From Helicobacteraceae bacterium (GTDB lineage Bacteria > Campylobacterota > Campylobacteria > Campylobacterales > SZUA-545): 64,000 nt of DNA. This document shows, one piece after another, positions 33,147 through 42,534 of the stretch. The translations under genes were made by a program, and so were the position numbers. Where the stretch lies: assembly GCA_031286325.1 (NCBI GenBank), contig JAITUT010000005.1:41557-105556 (forward strand), written 5' to 3'. The notes below the pieces were generated by a model. The model did not search any database. It worked only from the letters and a program-made list of their open reading frames with translations, and was not told the origin of the DNA. The stretch's first letter is position 1, and each line of letters starts with the position of its first letter.

Positions 33147-34313
33147 TTAATTAAAATTTGCGGCATATTTTTCTCCTAATTTTTTAGTCAACAATTTCTT
33201 AAAATAGTTGTCTATTTTAAGTTTGGCGTCTGGAGTTTCACGAAACTCTATATTTCGCAAAACCGGATTTGTTTTAACGCTCTGATAAATAAAACACTCT
33301 TTAATTTTGATAAATTCGTCGTTGTCAATAATCACATCGCAATTTCCAATAAAATATGGCATTTTATCAACATATTGCTTGAAAACATCTATATAGCAGT
33401 AATATGGCAATTTTTCCATTAAGACATAAACTGTATTATAAGTGTCGCTATCAATAAAAGTGCGATTTCTCCGCAAAGCGTTTATATCTCGCAAAGTCCA
33501 AAATTTCGCAACTGGTTTATCTTGCTCGTTGAGATATTTTTTATTAGGATATTTTTGCACATAATTGGCGATTGTGTCAAAATCAGACAAGCGAAAAACA
33601 CCATCGTCTTTGACCTTAAACCCATAATCTTTAATATAATCATAATCCATTCCTTCTTGATCTCGCTTATAAAAAGCGATCAAAATCGGAAACGCCATTG
33701 AGCGAGAAGTGTCGGAGAATTCGCGCGAGCTAATGATTAAACTATCTGTTAATCTATAATTTTTCGCCAGTTTGCGGAGTAAAGCAAAATTGGTTTTTTT
33801 AATCAGATATGAAAGCGGATGCAAAATGCAGATGTAATCGGCTTTTAATTTATCGTAAGAGAGCAAAAACGACATACCTAAATCACGAGTTTTTACATCT
33901 TGGTCAATTTCATCAGTTAAAGCTTTATCTTTCATTTCGCGGCGAATTATGGAAGTTGTATCATTATAGGGCGGGTTGCCAATTATGATGAGTTTGTCTT
34001 TTTCGCTCAAATTAAAACTTTGGCGAGAGATATTTTTAAGTGAATTATTTACAAAAAATTCGACATTTGTCGTTTTTTTCTTTGCTTGACTTATCGCTTG
34101 CTCGTCAATATCCGCGCCGAGGATTTTCTTAAAAGATTTACTGAGAAGAAACGAACCGTAACCGCAAGAAGTATCAGCCAACACAAAATCTTTTGTGTTT
34201 TCTATATTTCGCCCGATGATCTTAAAAGCGATCTCAACAAGATGTTCGGGGGTGTAAAAGCTCCCCAAGTCAATTTGAAATTTATGAGATAAATGTTTTT
34301 GACTTTCTGCCAT
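33147..34313 (-). CDS. N6-adenine DNA methyltransferase
   Basis: The 388-residue protein has SAM-binding motif I LADTSCGYGSFLLS near residue 44 and catalytic motif IV IIGNPPYNDTT near residue 110, in the gamma/TaqI-like order, after an N-terminal GSFYTPEHLVEIAF motif typical of type I, IIG and HsdM-like methylases. A C-terminal half with YCYIDVFKQYV is likely target recognition. No nuclease is adjacent on its strand, so it may be solitary or part of a decayed system. It converges with the HaeII-like gene and is AT-rich in the same way. Confidence 0.85.
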   Translation of the reverse strand: MAESQKHLSHKFQIDLGSFYTPEHLVEIAFKIIGRNIENTKDFVLADTSCGYGSFLLSKSFKKILGADIDEQAISQAKKKTTNVEFFVNNSLKNISRQSFNLSEKDKLIIIGNPPYNDTTSIIRREMKDKALTDEIDQDVKTRDLGMSFLLSYDKLKADYICILHPLSYLIKKTNFALLRKLAKNYRLTDSLIISSREFSDTSRSMAFPILIAFYKRDQEGMDYDYIKDYGFKVKDDGVFRLSDFDTIANYVQKYPNKKYLNEQDKPVAKFWTLRDINALRRNRTFIDSDTYNTVYVLMEKLPYYCYIDVFKQYVDKMPYFIGNCDVIIDNDEFIKIKECFIYQSVKTNPVLRNIEFRETPDAKLKIDNYFKKLLTKKLGEKYAANFN

Positions 34314-34444
34314 ATTTTAATTATAGCGCGCTTTTTATAAAAACAATAGCGAGTTGTTGCGGGTTTTTCACAATTGACGATTTTGCGGAGAAGTCCGCAA
34401 CTACGAGATCGCGGACTTCCTAATACAGCTTTTCTAAAGGGCGT

Positions 34445-35608
34445 TTAGAACGCCGCCGCCTTGATACCGATTACGCCGCTGTCTTTGGGCGCGTCATATT
34501 TTTCGGCGATCGCGCCGCGGATTTTGATTTTAAGGTCGTCGGGGCTGTTAGCGTTGGACAATGCGTCATCCTCGCTGATCTTGCCCGCGTTGAACATTTC
34601 GAGAAGGTGCTGGTCAAAGGTCTGCGTACCGTAAATGTGCCGCCCCTCCGCCAGCGCGTCTTGCACCTCGTCGTCGCGATAATTCATAATCAAATCAATC
34701 ACGCGCGGCGTGTCCAACAGGATTTCCAGCGCGGCGGCGCGTTTGTTGTCCAAAGTCTTTACAAGCCGTTGCGAAACCACGCCCGCCAAAACGCTCGCCA
34801 GCGTTAGCCGCACGCGGTTTTGCTCCTCTTTTGGAAACATACCGATAACGCGGTTAATCGTCTCTTTGCTATCCAATGTGTGGAGCGTGGAAAAGACGAG
34901 GTGTCCAGTCTCGGCGGCGTGGAGCGCGATCTCAATGGTTTCAAGATCGCGCATCTCGCCCACAAGCACGATGTCTGGATCCTCGCGCAACGCGCCGCGC
35001 AGGGCGTTTGCGAAGCTCAAAGTATCCTCGCCGATACTGCGCTGGTTGATAATGCAGCTCTTATCCTGATGCACAAATTCGATCGGGTCTTCAATCGTGA
35101 TAATATGCTCTTTGCGCTTGCGGTTGATCGCGTCTATAATCGCCGCCAAAGTCGTAGATTTGCCGCTGCCCGTTACGCCCGTAACCAGCACGAGTCCGCG
35201 CTTTTTCTCTACGAGCTGATTAAGCGCCGCGGGCAAACCTAGCTCCTCGATCGTCTTAATTTCGGTAGGGATCGTTCTGAAAACCGCCGACAAACCGTCT
35301 TTTTGGAAAAAAGCATTGACGCGGAAGCGGTATTTTTCGTCCAACTGGAATGTGAAGTCAATCTCTTTGTTGCTCACCAGCTCGCCAAAGCGCCCGCGCA
35401 ACATTTCTTTCGCCATCGTGAGGGCGTCTTGGCGCGTCATCAAATCTTCGCTGATCGGTGAAATATCGCCCCTAATGCGCCCCATAATTTTCTGACCAGA
35501 TTTAATGTGCAGGTCGCTGCCTTTCTTGTTTACGAGGGTTTTGAGATACCCTTTGACGCGCTCCGTAACCTCAAAGGTTAGCTCCGCCACATTTATTTCA
35601 ACCGCCAT
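34445..35608 (-). CDS. pilT: Pilus retraction ATPase, PilT-like
   Basis: The 387-residue hexameric ATPase has the N-terminal PAS-like domain (KGSDLHIKSGQKIMGRIRGD), Walker A GVTGSGKSTTLAA, Asp box IITIEDPIEFVH, Walker B DPDIVLVGEMRDLETI and the PilT-type His box STLHTLDSKETINR. The C-terminal tail is shorter in AIRAG-type detail: KISEDDALSNANSPDDL. It would power pilus retraction or competence and fits the pseudopilin at 20.3 kb. ATG 35608 follows AAGGAG. It is the last gene of the nadK-uppP-tal-pilT run. Confidence 0.9.
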   Translation of the reverse strand: MAVEINVAELTFEVTERVKGYLKTLVNKKGSDLHIKSGQKIMGRIRGDISPISEDLMTRQDALTMAKEMLRGRFGELVSNKEIDFTFQLDEKYRFRVNAFFQKDGLSAVFRTIPTEIKTIEELGLPAALNQLVEKKRGLVLVTGVTGSGKSTTLAAIIDAINRKRKEHIITIEDPIEFVHQDKSCIINQRSIGEDTLSFANALRGALREDPDIVLVGEMRDLETIEIALHAAETGHLVFSTLHTLDSKETINRVIGMFPKEEQNRVRLTLASVLAGVVSQRLVKTLDNKRAAALEILLDTPRVIDLIMNYRDDEVQDALAEGRHIYGTQTFDQHLLEMFNAGKISEDDALSNANSPDDLKIKIRGAIAEKYDAPKDSGVIGIKAAAF

Positions 35609-35623
35609 TTTCACTCCTTGCGT

Positions 35624-36664
35624 TTAAGGTTTCTGTGATTTTATCTGATTTAATATATCGGCGAACGCCGCTTGGAATTGCTCCAAGCCCTCTTTCATCA
35701 GCTGCTCCGCCACAGCGTTGAAATCAACTTTATAGAACTTGAAACGTTCAATAAAAACATCAATCGTCTTTTGCGGGATTGGCAATTTCGCCGTAGTGTT
35801 TGGGTTGAGCAAAAAGTGGTCGATCGCCGCGAGCGGCGCGGTATTCACAGAATCCTCCGAAATTAACTCTCTAATGTAGTAATCGGGATCAATCCTCTTG
35901 CCGCGCGCGCTTATGCCCTTGCCGCTGATCTTCGCGCTCTGTTCGCCCTTTTTCACGCCAGTACTGGCGAACAAGGCGCGCGTATTCGGGCGATTCGCCT
36001 CGCGGATTAAATTGTAGTGCCACGCGGCGTTCATAATCCCCGTTTTCATCCGCAGATGATCGGGCATCGCCCCATCTACCGCGCGGTCAAAGCGGCTCAC
36101 AAAAACGCTAATCACAAGCGGCGTTTCGCTGCTTCTCACAGCGCGTAAAATTTCGCGCGTTTGATCGGGGTGAAAGACCAAAGTCGCGTTAGTTGGAATG
36201 CCCAAATCAAGCAGCTCTTTGATCGCGGGAACGCACTCCGTTGTCGCGGGAATTTTGATCATTACATTCTCTTTGCCGATCGCTTTATGAAGCCGCTTTG
36301 CCTCATCAAGCGTAGCCTTGCGATCACGCGCTAAATTCGGATCAACTTCAATGCTCACGAATCCGTCTTGTTTATTAAAAATTTCTGATAGTTGATCGGC
36401 GGCTTTTTGCACGTCCGCGATCGCTAAAGTTTCGTAAATTTTTTTTGGTCGGATATTTTTTTTAGACATACTCTCAATCTCTTTTGCATACAGCTTTGAG
36501 TTAGCTAACGCCGCTTGAAATATAGCGGGATTTGTGGTAATTCCTTTGCCTAGCTTGTCTAAATACACGTTAAGTTTTTCCGCCAGAAACTCGCGATCCA
36601 AATAATCTATCCACAGAGAAAAATTTCTGATCTTGCTGAAATGAACCGCGTTTAACTCTTTCAT
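35624..36664 (-). CDS. tal: Transaldolase
   Basis: The 346-residue enzyme of the non-oxidative pentose phosphate pathway moves a dihydroxyacetone unit. ENVMIKIPATTECVPAIKEL carries the Schiff-base lysine, and FSLWIDYLDREFL at the N-terminus, NATLVFHPDQ and FVSRFDRAVDG are typical of the long bacterial (actinobacterial/Campylobacterota) type. AGGAAGAAAAG is the ribosome site. It lies 10 bases after uppP and 15 bases before pilT, so the genes share an mRNA though they share no pathway. Confidence 0.93.
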   Translation of the reverse strand: MKELNAVHFSKIRNFSLWIDYLDREFLAEKLNVYLDKLGKGITTNPAIFQAALANSKLYAKEIESMSKKNIRPKKIYETLAIADVQKAADQLSEIFNKQDGFVSIEVDPNLARDRKATLDEAKRLHKAIGKENVMIKIPATTECVPAIKELLDLGIPTNATLVFHPDQTREILRAVRSSETPLVISVFVSRFDRAVDGAMPDHLRMKTGIMNAAWHYNLIREANRPNTRALFASTGVKKGEQSAKISGKGISARGKRIDPDYYIRELISEDSVNTAPLAAIDHFLLNPNTTAKLPIPQKTIDVFIERFKFYKVDFNAVAEQLMKEGLEQFQAAFADILNQIKSQKP

Positions 36665-36674
36665 CTTTTCTTCC

Positions 36675-37439
36675 TCATCTTAATATAATAAAAATAAACA
36701 ACAATCCGATCGCGATTCTGTAAATCCCGAACGGAATGAAATTTATTTTGCTTATAAACCGCAAAAAGGTTTTAATAACCACAAGAGCCACGACAAACGC
36801 CGTAATAAACCCTACGAGCAAATTCGCCGTTTCGTTCGCGCTGAATTTGTCGTAATTTTTCAGCAAATCGTACGATGTCGCGATCAGCATCGTGGGAACC
36901 GCTAAAAGAAACGAAAATTCCGCCGCCGTTTTGCGATCCAAACCGCACAACAAACCGCCGATGATCGTAGCCGCCGAGCGGCTTGTGCCCGGAATCATTG
37001 AAAAACATTGGGCGCAACCGATCGCGAAAGCTTTTTTGTAGGTTATGTTTTCAACGGCGATCGTGTTTGCCTCCGATTTTTTGAAAAGTTCAATCGCGAT
37101 CAAGACCAAGCCGCCGATTATTAACGAATACGCTGCGACTCCGCTCTCAAAGAGCGTTTTAATGTGTTTATAGAGCAAAAACCCGACCGCGCCCGTGGGC
37201 GCGAACGCGACCGCGAGTTTGCCGAGCAGGTTGAAATCGCCGAGAAATCTGCGGAAGTAGATCGCGACCACCGCCAGAATAGAGCCTAATTGGATCGCGA
37301 TCTCAAAACTTTTGTGGCTCTCGCTCTGCTCTATGCCGAAAATCTGCGAAACTAAAATTAAATGCCCGGTAGACGAGATCGGTAAAAATTCCGTCAAGCC
37401 CTCGACGACGCCCAATAGTAAAGATTCAAACATCGTCAT
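36675..37439 (-). CDS. uppP: Undecaprenyl-diphosphatase UppP (BacA)
   Basis: The 254-residue inner-membrane phosphatase recycles the C55 lipid carrier of cell-wall synthesis. Motifs EGLTEFLPISSTGHLIL near residue 12 and PGTSRSAATIIGGLL near residue 160 carry the catalytic Glu, Ser and Arg. Eight or so hydrophobic helices are seen. GGAGGAAACGC is a strong ribosome site for ATG 37439. It follows nadK by 21 bases. Confidence 0.94.
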   Translation of the reverse strand: MTMFESLLLGVVEGLTEFLPISSTGHLILVSQIFGIEQSESHKSFEIAIQLGSILAVVAIYFRRFLGDFNLLGKLAVAFAPTGAVGFLLYKHIKTLFESGVAAYSLIIGGLVLIAIELFKKSEANTIAVENITYKKAFAIGCAQCFSMIPGTSRSAATIIGGLLCGLDRKTAAEFSFLLAVPTMLIATSYDLLKNYDKFSANETANLLVGFITAFVVALVVIKTFLRFISKINFIPFGIYRIAIGLLFIFIILR

Positions 37440-37460
37440 AGCGTTTCCTCCCGCGCCTTT

Positions 37461-38366
37461 TCATTGCCGATCGCCCCAACTAAGTTTCCCGCGTATCGCG
37501 TTAAAAAAGTTCGACCCCGAAAAGCGCACCATCTTCACAAACGAATCGCTCATCGCGATTGAAAGTTTGTCGTTCATCGTCATTGGGATTGAGTCTTGCC
37601 CGTCAATTATCAAGACGCCGTGCTTTTCGCGGATTTTTAACTCCACGTCAAAGTGCGTGGGCAACACAAGCGATCGTTGATTTAACGAGTGCGGGCAGAT
37701 CGGCGTGAAGATAAAATTTTTCGCCAACGGATAGACGATAGGTCCGCCCGCCGAAAGGTTGTAGCCCGTCGCGCCCGTAGGAGTCGCCACGATCAGCGCG
37801 TCTCCGTAATAGACATTCGCCAAAACGCCGTCAATGATGAGCTCGGTATGCACCATTTTCATCTTTTGGTGGCGGATTACGAGGTCGTTGATCGCGTGCA
37901 AAACTTGCTTTTTGCCGTCTAGCTCGGCGTTAATTTGAATAATCATTCGGCGATCTATCTCATAATCGTGGCGCAAAACGCGTTCGATCGCCTCTTTAAT
38001 CCCGTCTTTCGCGATATCGGTCAAAAATCCTAAATTGCCGAGATTCACGCCCAGAATTGGTTTTTCGTATTTGAAACTATGCCGCGCGAGCGCGATCAAA
38101 GTGCCGTCCCCGCCGACGCTGATCAGCAGGTCTGATTTGGAATAAAGCGCGTATTCATCTACGCCCGTTACGCGCGTTGCCGAGCCGTTCGCCTCAAAGC
38201 CAGAATTGAGCGTCTCCGCGTCAGTTTCGCCCAGCAAAGTCTCTATCGCGAGCTTGCCCAAAAATGCTTGCAACTCCAAAAAATACGCGCCGAGCGCGGG
38301 CGAATCGGGGCGCAAACGCACGCCGACAGCTTTGATTTTACCGATTCGCTCGCTCACATTAAGCAC
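37461..38366 (-). CDS. nadK: NAD kinase
   Basis: The 301-residue enzyme makes NADP from NAD. LLISVGGDGTLIALAR is the GGDGT active-site motif, ILGVNLGNLGFLTD binds NAD, and VATPTGATGYNLSAGGPIVYP is the conserved glycine-rich loop. The start appears to be GTG at 38366, with AGGGTAAAAA upstream; a second GTG lies three codons later. It is the first gene of the minus-strand run, with tRNA-Ser upstream. Confidence 0.93.
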   Translation of the reverse strand: MLNVSERIGKIKAVGVRLRPDSPALGAYFLELQAFLGKLAIETLLGETDAETLNSGFEANGSATRVTGVDEYALYSKSDLLISVGGDGTLIALARHSFKYEKPILGVNLGNLGFLTDIAKDGIKEAIERVLRHDYEIDRRMIIQINAELDGKKQVLHAINDLVIRHQKMKMVHTELIIDGVLANVYYGDALIVATPTGATGYNLSAGGPIVYPLAKNFIFTPICPHSLNQRSLVLPTHFDVELKIREKHGVLIIDGQDSIPMTMNDKLSIAMSDSFVKMVRFSGSNFFNAIRGKLSWGDRQ

Positions 38367-38534
38367 TTTTTACCCTATTCCGCGCGGCTTGTCTAACTTA
38401 TCATTAAACTTTTGCTTGCAAATTTTCAACATAAGCAAGATTATATCTATGGAAAGATTAAAGTTCGGACGAAAACTAATTAAACAAAACTTAAACTTAA
38501 AGAAATTTTACGGATTTCTGAATGTTTTATGGGG

Positions 38535-38626
38535 TGGCGGACAGGGAGGGATTCGAACCCTCGATACCGGTTGCCCAATATCCGTCCTTAGCAGGGACGT
38601 GGTTTCAGCCACTCACCCACCTGTCC
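38535..38626 (-). tRNA. tRNA-Ser(GCT)
   Basis: It is a class II tRNA with a long variable arm. The acceptor is GGACAGG/CCTGTCC with discriminator G, the anticodon loop CTGCTAA gives GCT, the T-loop is TTCGAAT, and CCA is encoded. Confidence 0.95.
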
Positions 38627-38949
38627 AAAAGCGGCGCAAATTATAGCTAATCTTTACTTCGCGGACAAGCAAAATTCGTCCGCTTACCGACTTCTCGCAA
38701 CGGGGACAAGGTTTTCGTCGCGAGAAAGGGCTTTGCCCTTAACCCACGAAAATTGCCGCTCCGCTCGCCTCGTTTATCGCCGCGATCACAATGGGAATAA
38801 TAGACGTTGATGGATACGCGTCGCGTTAGCGGCGCAAAGCCTTAAAACAAAACGGCTTCGCTTGTCCTAGATCGCAACGCCGCGCCTCCGCTCAAACCAG
38901 TAATCACGAGAAAACGCGTAATTCTCGCGTGGTTTGCCCCCGCGCGAAG
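38627..38949. other. Intergenic region between tRNA-Ser and feoB
   Basis: No credible gene was found. It includes AAGGGC-TTT-GCCCTT near 38726-38740, followed by AACCCACGAAAATTGC, a string close to one at about 9945 in the other repeat-rich gap. It probably contains the feoB terminator. Confidence 0.45.
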
Positions 38950-41160
38950 TTAAACTAATAGGCTTGTAACGCCAAAGGCGACGAGCGCCGCCGCATACGC
39001 CACGATCGTGGTAAATACGAATAATAAAGCCGCGTATTTCACGCCGCCGGCTTCGTTTTTGAATACCACAGTCGCCGCGAGGCACGGATTGTAAAACATT
39101 ATAAACGCCAAAAACGCAACCGCGCTCGGTAGGGCAAACGCCGCCGCCAAAGCCTGTTGCAGCGTCTCGCTCTCCTCGCTCGTATCCATATCAATTGAGT
39201 ATAAAACGCCCAAAGTAGAGACGATCACCTCTTTCGCCGCCAAGCCCGTTACAAGCGCCACGCTCGCTTTCCAATCCAAATCAAAGGGCGCGAAAACTGG
39301 CTGGATAATTTTGCCCGCCGCGCCTAAATAACTATTTTCAAGTTGGAGTTGCGCCAGCCGCGCTTTTTCGGCTTTTTCCGCCGCGCCTTGATCGCTTGCG
39401 ATCTCAACTGTCGTTCTTTGATCGCTTGCGATCTCAGCCGTCGCGCCGACGATCGTCGTTTCCGCCGCGATCTGATTTTCATAAACCGAATACGAAGACG
39501 CGAACCAAATCAAAAGCGCCGCCGCGAGGATAAACGTCCCCGCCTTTCTGAGATACATTTTCGCTTTGCCCCAGACCATTTGCCAGACGAGCAATAAAGA
39601 GGGCGCGCGGTAACGCGGCAGCTCCATTACAAAGGGCTCGTCGGGTCCGCGCAGGAAAAACGAGCGCAGAACTTTCGCCATTACGAGCCCCACGATCGCC
39701 CCGCCGATGTAAATTCCAAAAAGCGCGTTGCCCGCCGCCGCCGCGCCGAAAAAGGCGCCGACAAACAAAACATATACCGGAAGTCTCGCGCCGCAACTCA
39801 TAAAGTTGATGATAAAGAGCGTCAATAGACGATCGCGATCGTTTTTCAAGACGCGCGTCGCCATAAACGCCGGCACCGAGCAACCAAAGCCGCTTATGAG
39901 CGGTATAAACGATTTGCCGTGCAAGCCGAAGCGGTGTAAAAACCCGTCCAAAAGAAACGCCGCCCGCGCCATATAGCCCGTGGTCTCAAGGAGGGCGATT
40001 CCGAGAAAAAGAATCATAATGTTCGGCAAAAAGACGATCACCGATCCCACGCCGCCGATAATTCCGTCCGATAGAAGCCCCCTGATCGCCTCGTTCGCGA
40101 CATTCGCGTTTACGATCTCAGAGAGCGCGTCGAAGCCGTATTCAATGACGCCCATTAGCGGTTCGCCAAGCGTAAATGTAGCCTGAAATAACGCCCACAT
40201 CAAAAATAAAAAGATCGGCAAACCTAGAATCGGGTGCAAAAGAACGCGATCGGCTTTGTCGGTGAGCGAAGTTTTCGCCTTCGGCGCGTTTTGGCGCGAA
40301 GTCTCCTGCGCCGCGCCTTTCGCGAACGCGCGGTTTTCCATAAGCAAGATCGCGCCTAGATCGCGCGTCTCGTATTTGGCGTATAAGGGCTCTAACGCGG
40401 CGTTCAGCGCGGGTTGCAACCTAGCGAATAACGCTTTATCGTGGATCGCGGCGAAAGTTTTTTCCTCGCCGAAAATCAAATCAAGCGCGATTGATCTGAG
40501 ATCGCGATCGGAGAAAACAGCGCGTTCGTCCTCGCCGCAACTCGCCAAAAAATTCGCCACCTCCGCGATCGCCGTCTCGGTCGCATCCGAAAAGGCGAGT
40601 TTTTGCGAGGTCTTAAAGTCGCCCCCCGCGATCGCGTCGATTAGGGTTTGCAGTCCCTCTTTCTTAGTCGCGCTCACCTTGACGCACGGCGCGCCCAAAA
40701 TCACGGAAAGTTGCTTTTCGTCTATCTCAATGCCGTCTTTGCGCGCTTCATCTATCATATTTAAGGCGATTATCATCGGGCGATTTAGCCGCAAAAGCTC
40801 CGCTGTGAATGTGAGGTTGCGCTCCAAATTCGCGCTCTCAACGACTTGCAAAATCACATCGTAATCGCCGTTTTCCAAAAATTCTCCAGTAATTTTCTCC
40901 TCTTGCGAATAGGTTTTGAGAGAATATGTGCCGGGCAGATCGGTAACTTCTACGATCGTGTTGCCGCGCCGCAAACTCGCTACCGTCTTCTCCACCGTTA
41001 CGCCGGGAAAGTTGCCCACGCGCGCCTTTGAGCCGCTGATCGCGTTCAAAACCGAGCTCTTGCCCACATTCGGCTGTCCCACTAGGGCGACTTTGATCGC
41101 CCCGTCGTGGTTTGCCGTATTTACGGCGTCGTTATCGCGGCAACCGCGCTTCGTAGCCAT
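38950..41160 (-). CDS. feoB: Ferrous iron transporter FeoB
   Basis: The 736-residue inner-membrane Fe(II) transporter has an N-terminal G domain (GQPNVGKSSVLNAISG near residue 29, DLPGTYSLKTYS, ALNMIDEA) and the gate motifs GFGCSVPAFMATR, MSCGARLPVYVLF and NPCLAATVV. AAGGAGAG precedes ATG 41160. No FeoA is adjacent. In the loop before the last helices the hexapeptide EIASDQ occurs twice, from a 19-base direct repeat (39388-39406 and 39418-39436) that looks like an insertion. A Fur-like box lies upstream. Confidence 0.95.
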   Translation of the reverse strand: MATKRGCRDNDAVNTANHDGAIKVALVGQPNVGKSSVLNAISGSKARVGNFPGVTVEKTVASLRRGNTIVEVTDLPGTYSLKTYSQEEKITGEFLENGDYDVILQVVESANLERNLTFTAELLRLNRPMIIALNMIDEARKDGIEIDEKQLSVILGAPCVKVSATKKEGLQTLIDAIAGGDFKTSQKLAFSDATETAIAEVANFLASCGEDERAVFSDRDLRSIALDLIFGEEKTFAAIHDKALFARLQPALNAALEPLYAKYETRDLGAILLMENRAFAKGAAQETSRQNAPKAKTSLTDKADRVLLHPILGLPIFLFLMWALFQATFTLGEPLMGVIEYGFDALSEIVNANVANEAIRGLLSDGIIGGVGSVIVFLPNIMILFLGIALLETTGYMARAAFLLDGFLHRFGLHGKSFIPLISGFGCSVPAFMATRVLKNDRDRLLTLFIINFMSCGARLPVYVLFVGAFFGAAAAGNALFGIYIGGAIVGLVMAKVLRSFFLRGPDEPFVMELPRYRAPSLLLVWQMVWGKAKMYLRKAGTFILAAALLIWFASSYSVYENQIAAETTIVGATAEIASDQRTTVEIASDQGAAEKAEKARLAQLQLENSYLGAAGKIIQPVFAPFDLDWKASVALVTGLAAKEVIVSTLGVLYSIDMDTSEESETLQQALAAAFALPSAVAFLAFIMFYNPCLAATVVFKNEAGGVKYAALLFVFTTIVAYAAALVAFGVTSLLV
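39388..39436. repeat. Direct repeat inside feoB
   Basis: TTGATCGCTTGCGATCTCA occurs twice at a 30-base period. Each copy contains the palindrome GATCGC-TT-GCGATC. The frame is kept, giving EIASDQ twice in a loop of FeoB. Confidence 0.85.
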
Positions 41161-41202
41161 ATTTATCTCTCCTTGCCTTTTGGTCGCGGCATTATATCAA
41201 AT

Positions 41203-41217
41203 TGATTTGCATTATCA
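41203..41217. promoter_or_regulatory. Fur-like box between feoB and MORN_2 copy 3
   Basis: The minus strand reads TGATAATGCAAATCA, a good match to the 7-1-7 Fur pattern TGATAATNATTATCA. A TATAAT -10 box for feoB lies next to it at 41196-41191. Iron repression of feoB is the expected result. The divergent MORN_2 gene could be affected too. Confidence 0.62.
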
Positions 41218-41224
41218 TTTTGTA

Positions 41225-41287
41225 AAATTTAAAGCGAATTTCGCTAAATTTCACGCAATTTTTCGCTAACGCAAATAAGGAGACAAG
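41225..41287 (+). promoter_or_regulatory. Conserved 5' leader of the MORN_2 genes, copy 3
   Basis: It holds GCGAATTTCGCTAAATTTCA, an AT-rich spacer with TTCGCTAACGCAAA, and AAGGAGACAAG before the ATG. It matches copy 1 in almost every position. Confidence 0.62.
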
Positions 41288-42232
41288 ATGAAAAGAGTTT
41301 TGATCGCTATTTTACTGGCAACGACGTGCCAAATTATGAATGCGGACGCCTCAACGGCAAACGAGGACGAAGACGTGAGCGTGGACAAGGACGTGAACGC
41401 GGACTACAAGCTTTATATCTTGAAGATAACGGCGTATCTTGATGAGGACAAGTGCGTGGATACGGACGGCAATTTACTCTCGGGTAAAACGAAGATGCGA
41501 TCGCACCGATATTCAGATGAGGACTGGAAGAGCGAAAAGCTCTGTATTAACGGCGAGGCGGTAGAGGAGCGCGGCTACTACAAGAACGGCAAGCGACAAT
41601 ACATTATACCGTTAAAAAATGGTAAATTCGAAGGGATCGCGAGGTTTTTCTACGAGAACGGAAAACTTAAAGCAGAAGTTCCATACAAAAACGGTAAAAA
41701 CGAAGGAGTTGCGAAGCATTTCTTCGAGGACGGCAGACTTGAAGAAGAAACGCCATACAAAAACGCCGTCAAAGAGGGGATTGACAGAACTTACCACTAT
41801 GACGGCAAGTTAAAGCACGAGGCAACGTACAAAAACGGTAAATGCGAAGGGGTCGTGAAGCATTTCTACTTGGGCGGAAAACTTTGGTCTGAAACGCCAT
41901 GCAAAAACGGTGAACGCGAAGGGATCATGAGGACTTTCTCCGAGAGCGGCAAACTTGAACAAGAATATCCATATAAAAATGGCGTTAAGGACGGAATTGC
42001 CAAAAGTTATTATCCTAGCGGTGAACTTAAATCCGAAACGCCATACAAAAACGACGTAGCAGAGGGCGAAATGAAAGCTTTCAGTAAAAACGGCGAAATT
42101 TGGGGCATAATTACATACAAAAAGGCTAAGGCAATAAACGGCGTTTGCTACAAAACGAACGGCGAAGAAAGGACTTTAACCGAAGCCGAGTTAGAAAATT
42201 GGGGCATCAGCGTCTATGAAATTTGTAAGTGA
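41288..42232 (+). CDS. Secreted MORN_2 (YwqK-like) repeat protein, copy 3
   Basis: The 314-residue third paralog begins MKRVLIAILLATTCQIMNAD (signal sequence with Cys14 as possible lipid site, though Thr at -1 is unusual), then has an acidic linker, a Cys-containing N-domain (DKCVDTDGNLLSGKTK) and about eight MORN_2 repeats (VPYKNGKNEGVAKHFFEDG and similar). The end KAINGVCYKTNGEERTLTEAELEN matches copy 2 closely. Repeat number differs between copies. It is divergent from feoB. Its 3' flank holds the same palindromic repeats as copies 1 and 2. Role unknown. Confidence 0.75.
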   Translation: MKRVLIAILLATTCQIMNADASTANEDEDVSVDKDVNADYKLYILKITAYLDEDKCVDTDGNLLSGKTKMRSHRYSDEDWKSEKLCINGEAVEERGYYKNGKRQYIIPLKNGKFEGIARFFYENGKLKAEVPYKNGKNEGVAKHFFEDGRLEEETPYKNAVKEGIDRTYHYDGKLKHEATYKNGKCEGVVKHFYLGGKLWSETPCKNGEREGIMRTFSESGKLEQEYPYKNGVKDGIAKSYYPSGELKSETPYKNDVAEGEMKAFSKNGEIWGIITYKKAKAINGVCYKTNGEERTLTEAELENWGISVYEICK

Positions 42233-42249
42233 TTTGCGCGATCGTTATC

Positions 42250-42534
42250 GTGGCTCACAGCAACGACAATTTCCGTTTATGATCGCGCCTTGAAATTATG
42301 TAGGGGCGAACTGCGTTCGCCCGCTTCCGCAACAAGCGAAAATTGCCCAGCAATGCCAAACGGTAATTTGCGAGGTTTCCAAATAGACAACGGGCGAATG
42401 CGGTTCGCCCCTACAACATCACAGATATTAAACAATATAAGCGGTGATCGCCCCCTCGTCTTTCACCGCGTATGTATGGGCGAACCGCGTTCGCCCGCTT
42501 CTGCGGTGGGCGGCGTTTAAGAGCTACGAAAGCC
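42250..42534. repeat. Composite palindromic repeat block downstream of MORN_2 copy 3
   Basis: Palindromes of the GGGCGAAC/GTTCGCCC type lie at 42304-42322, 42392-42410 and 42478-42496. The stretch 42254-42420 is largely the reverse complement of 10140-10300. GGGCGGCGTTTAAGAGCTAC at its end recurs at 42970 with one change, and in reverse at 10060. No gene in this 300-base gap. Confidence 0.7.
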
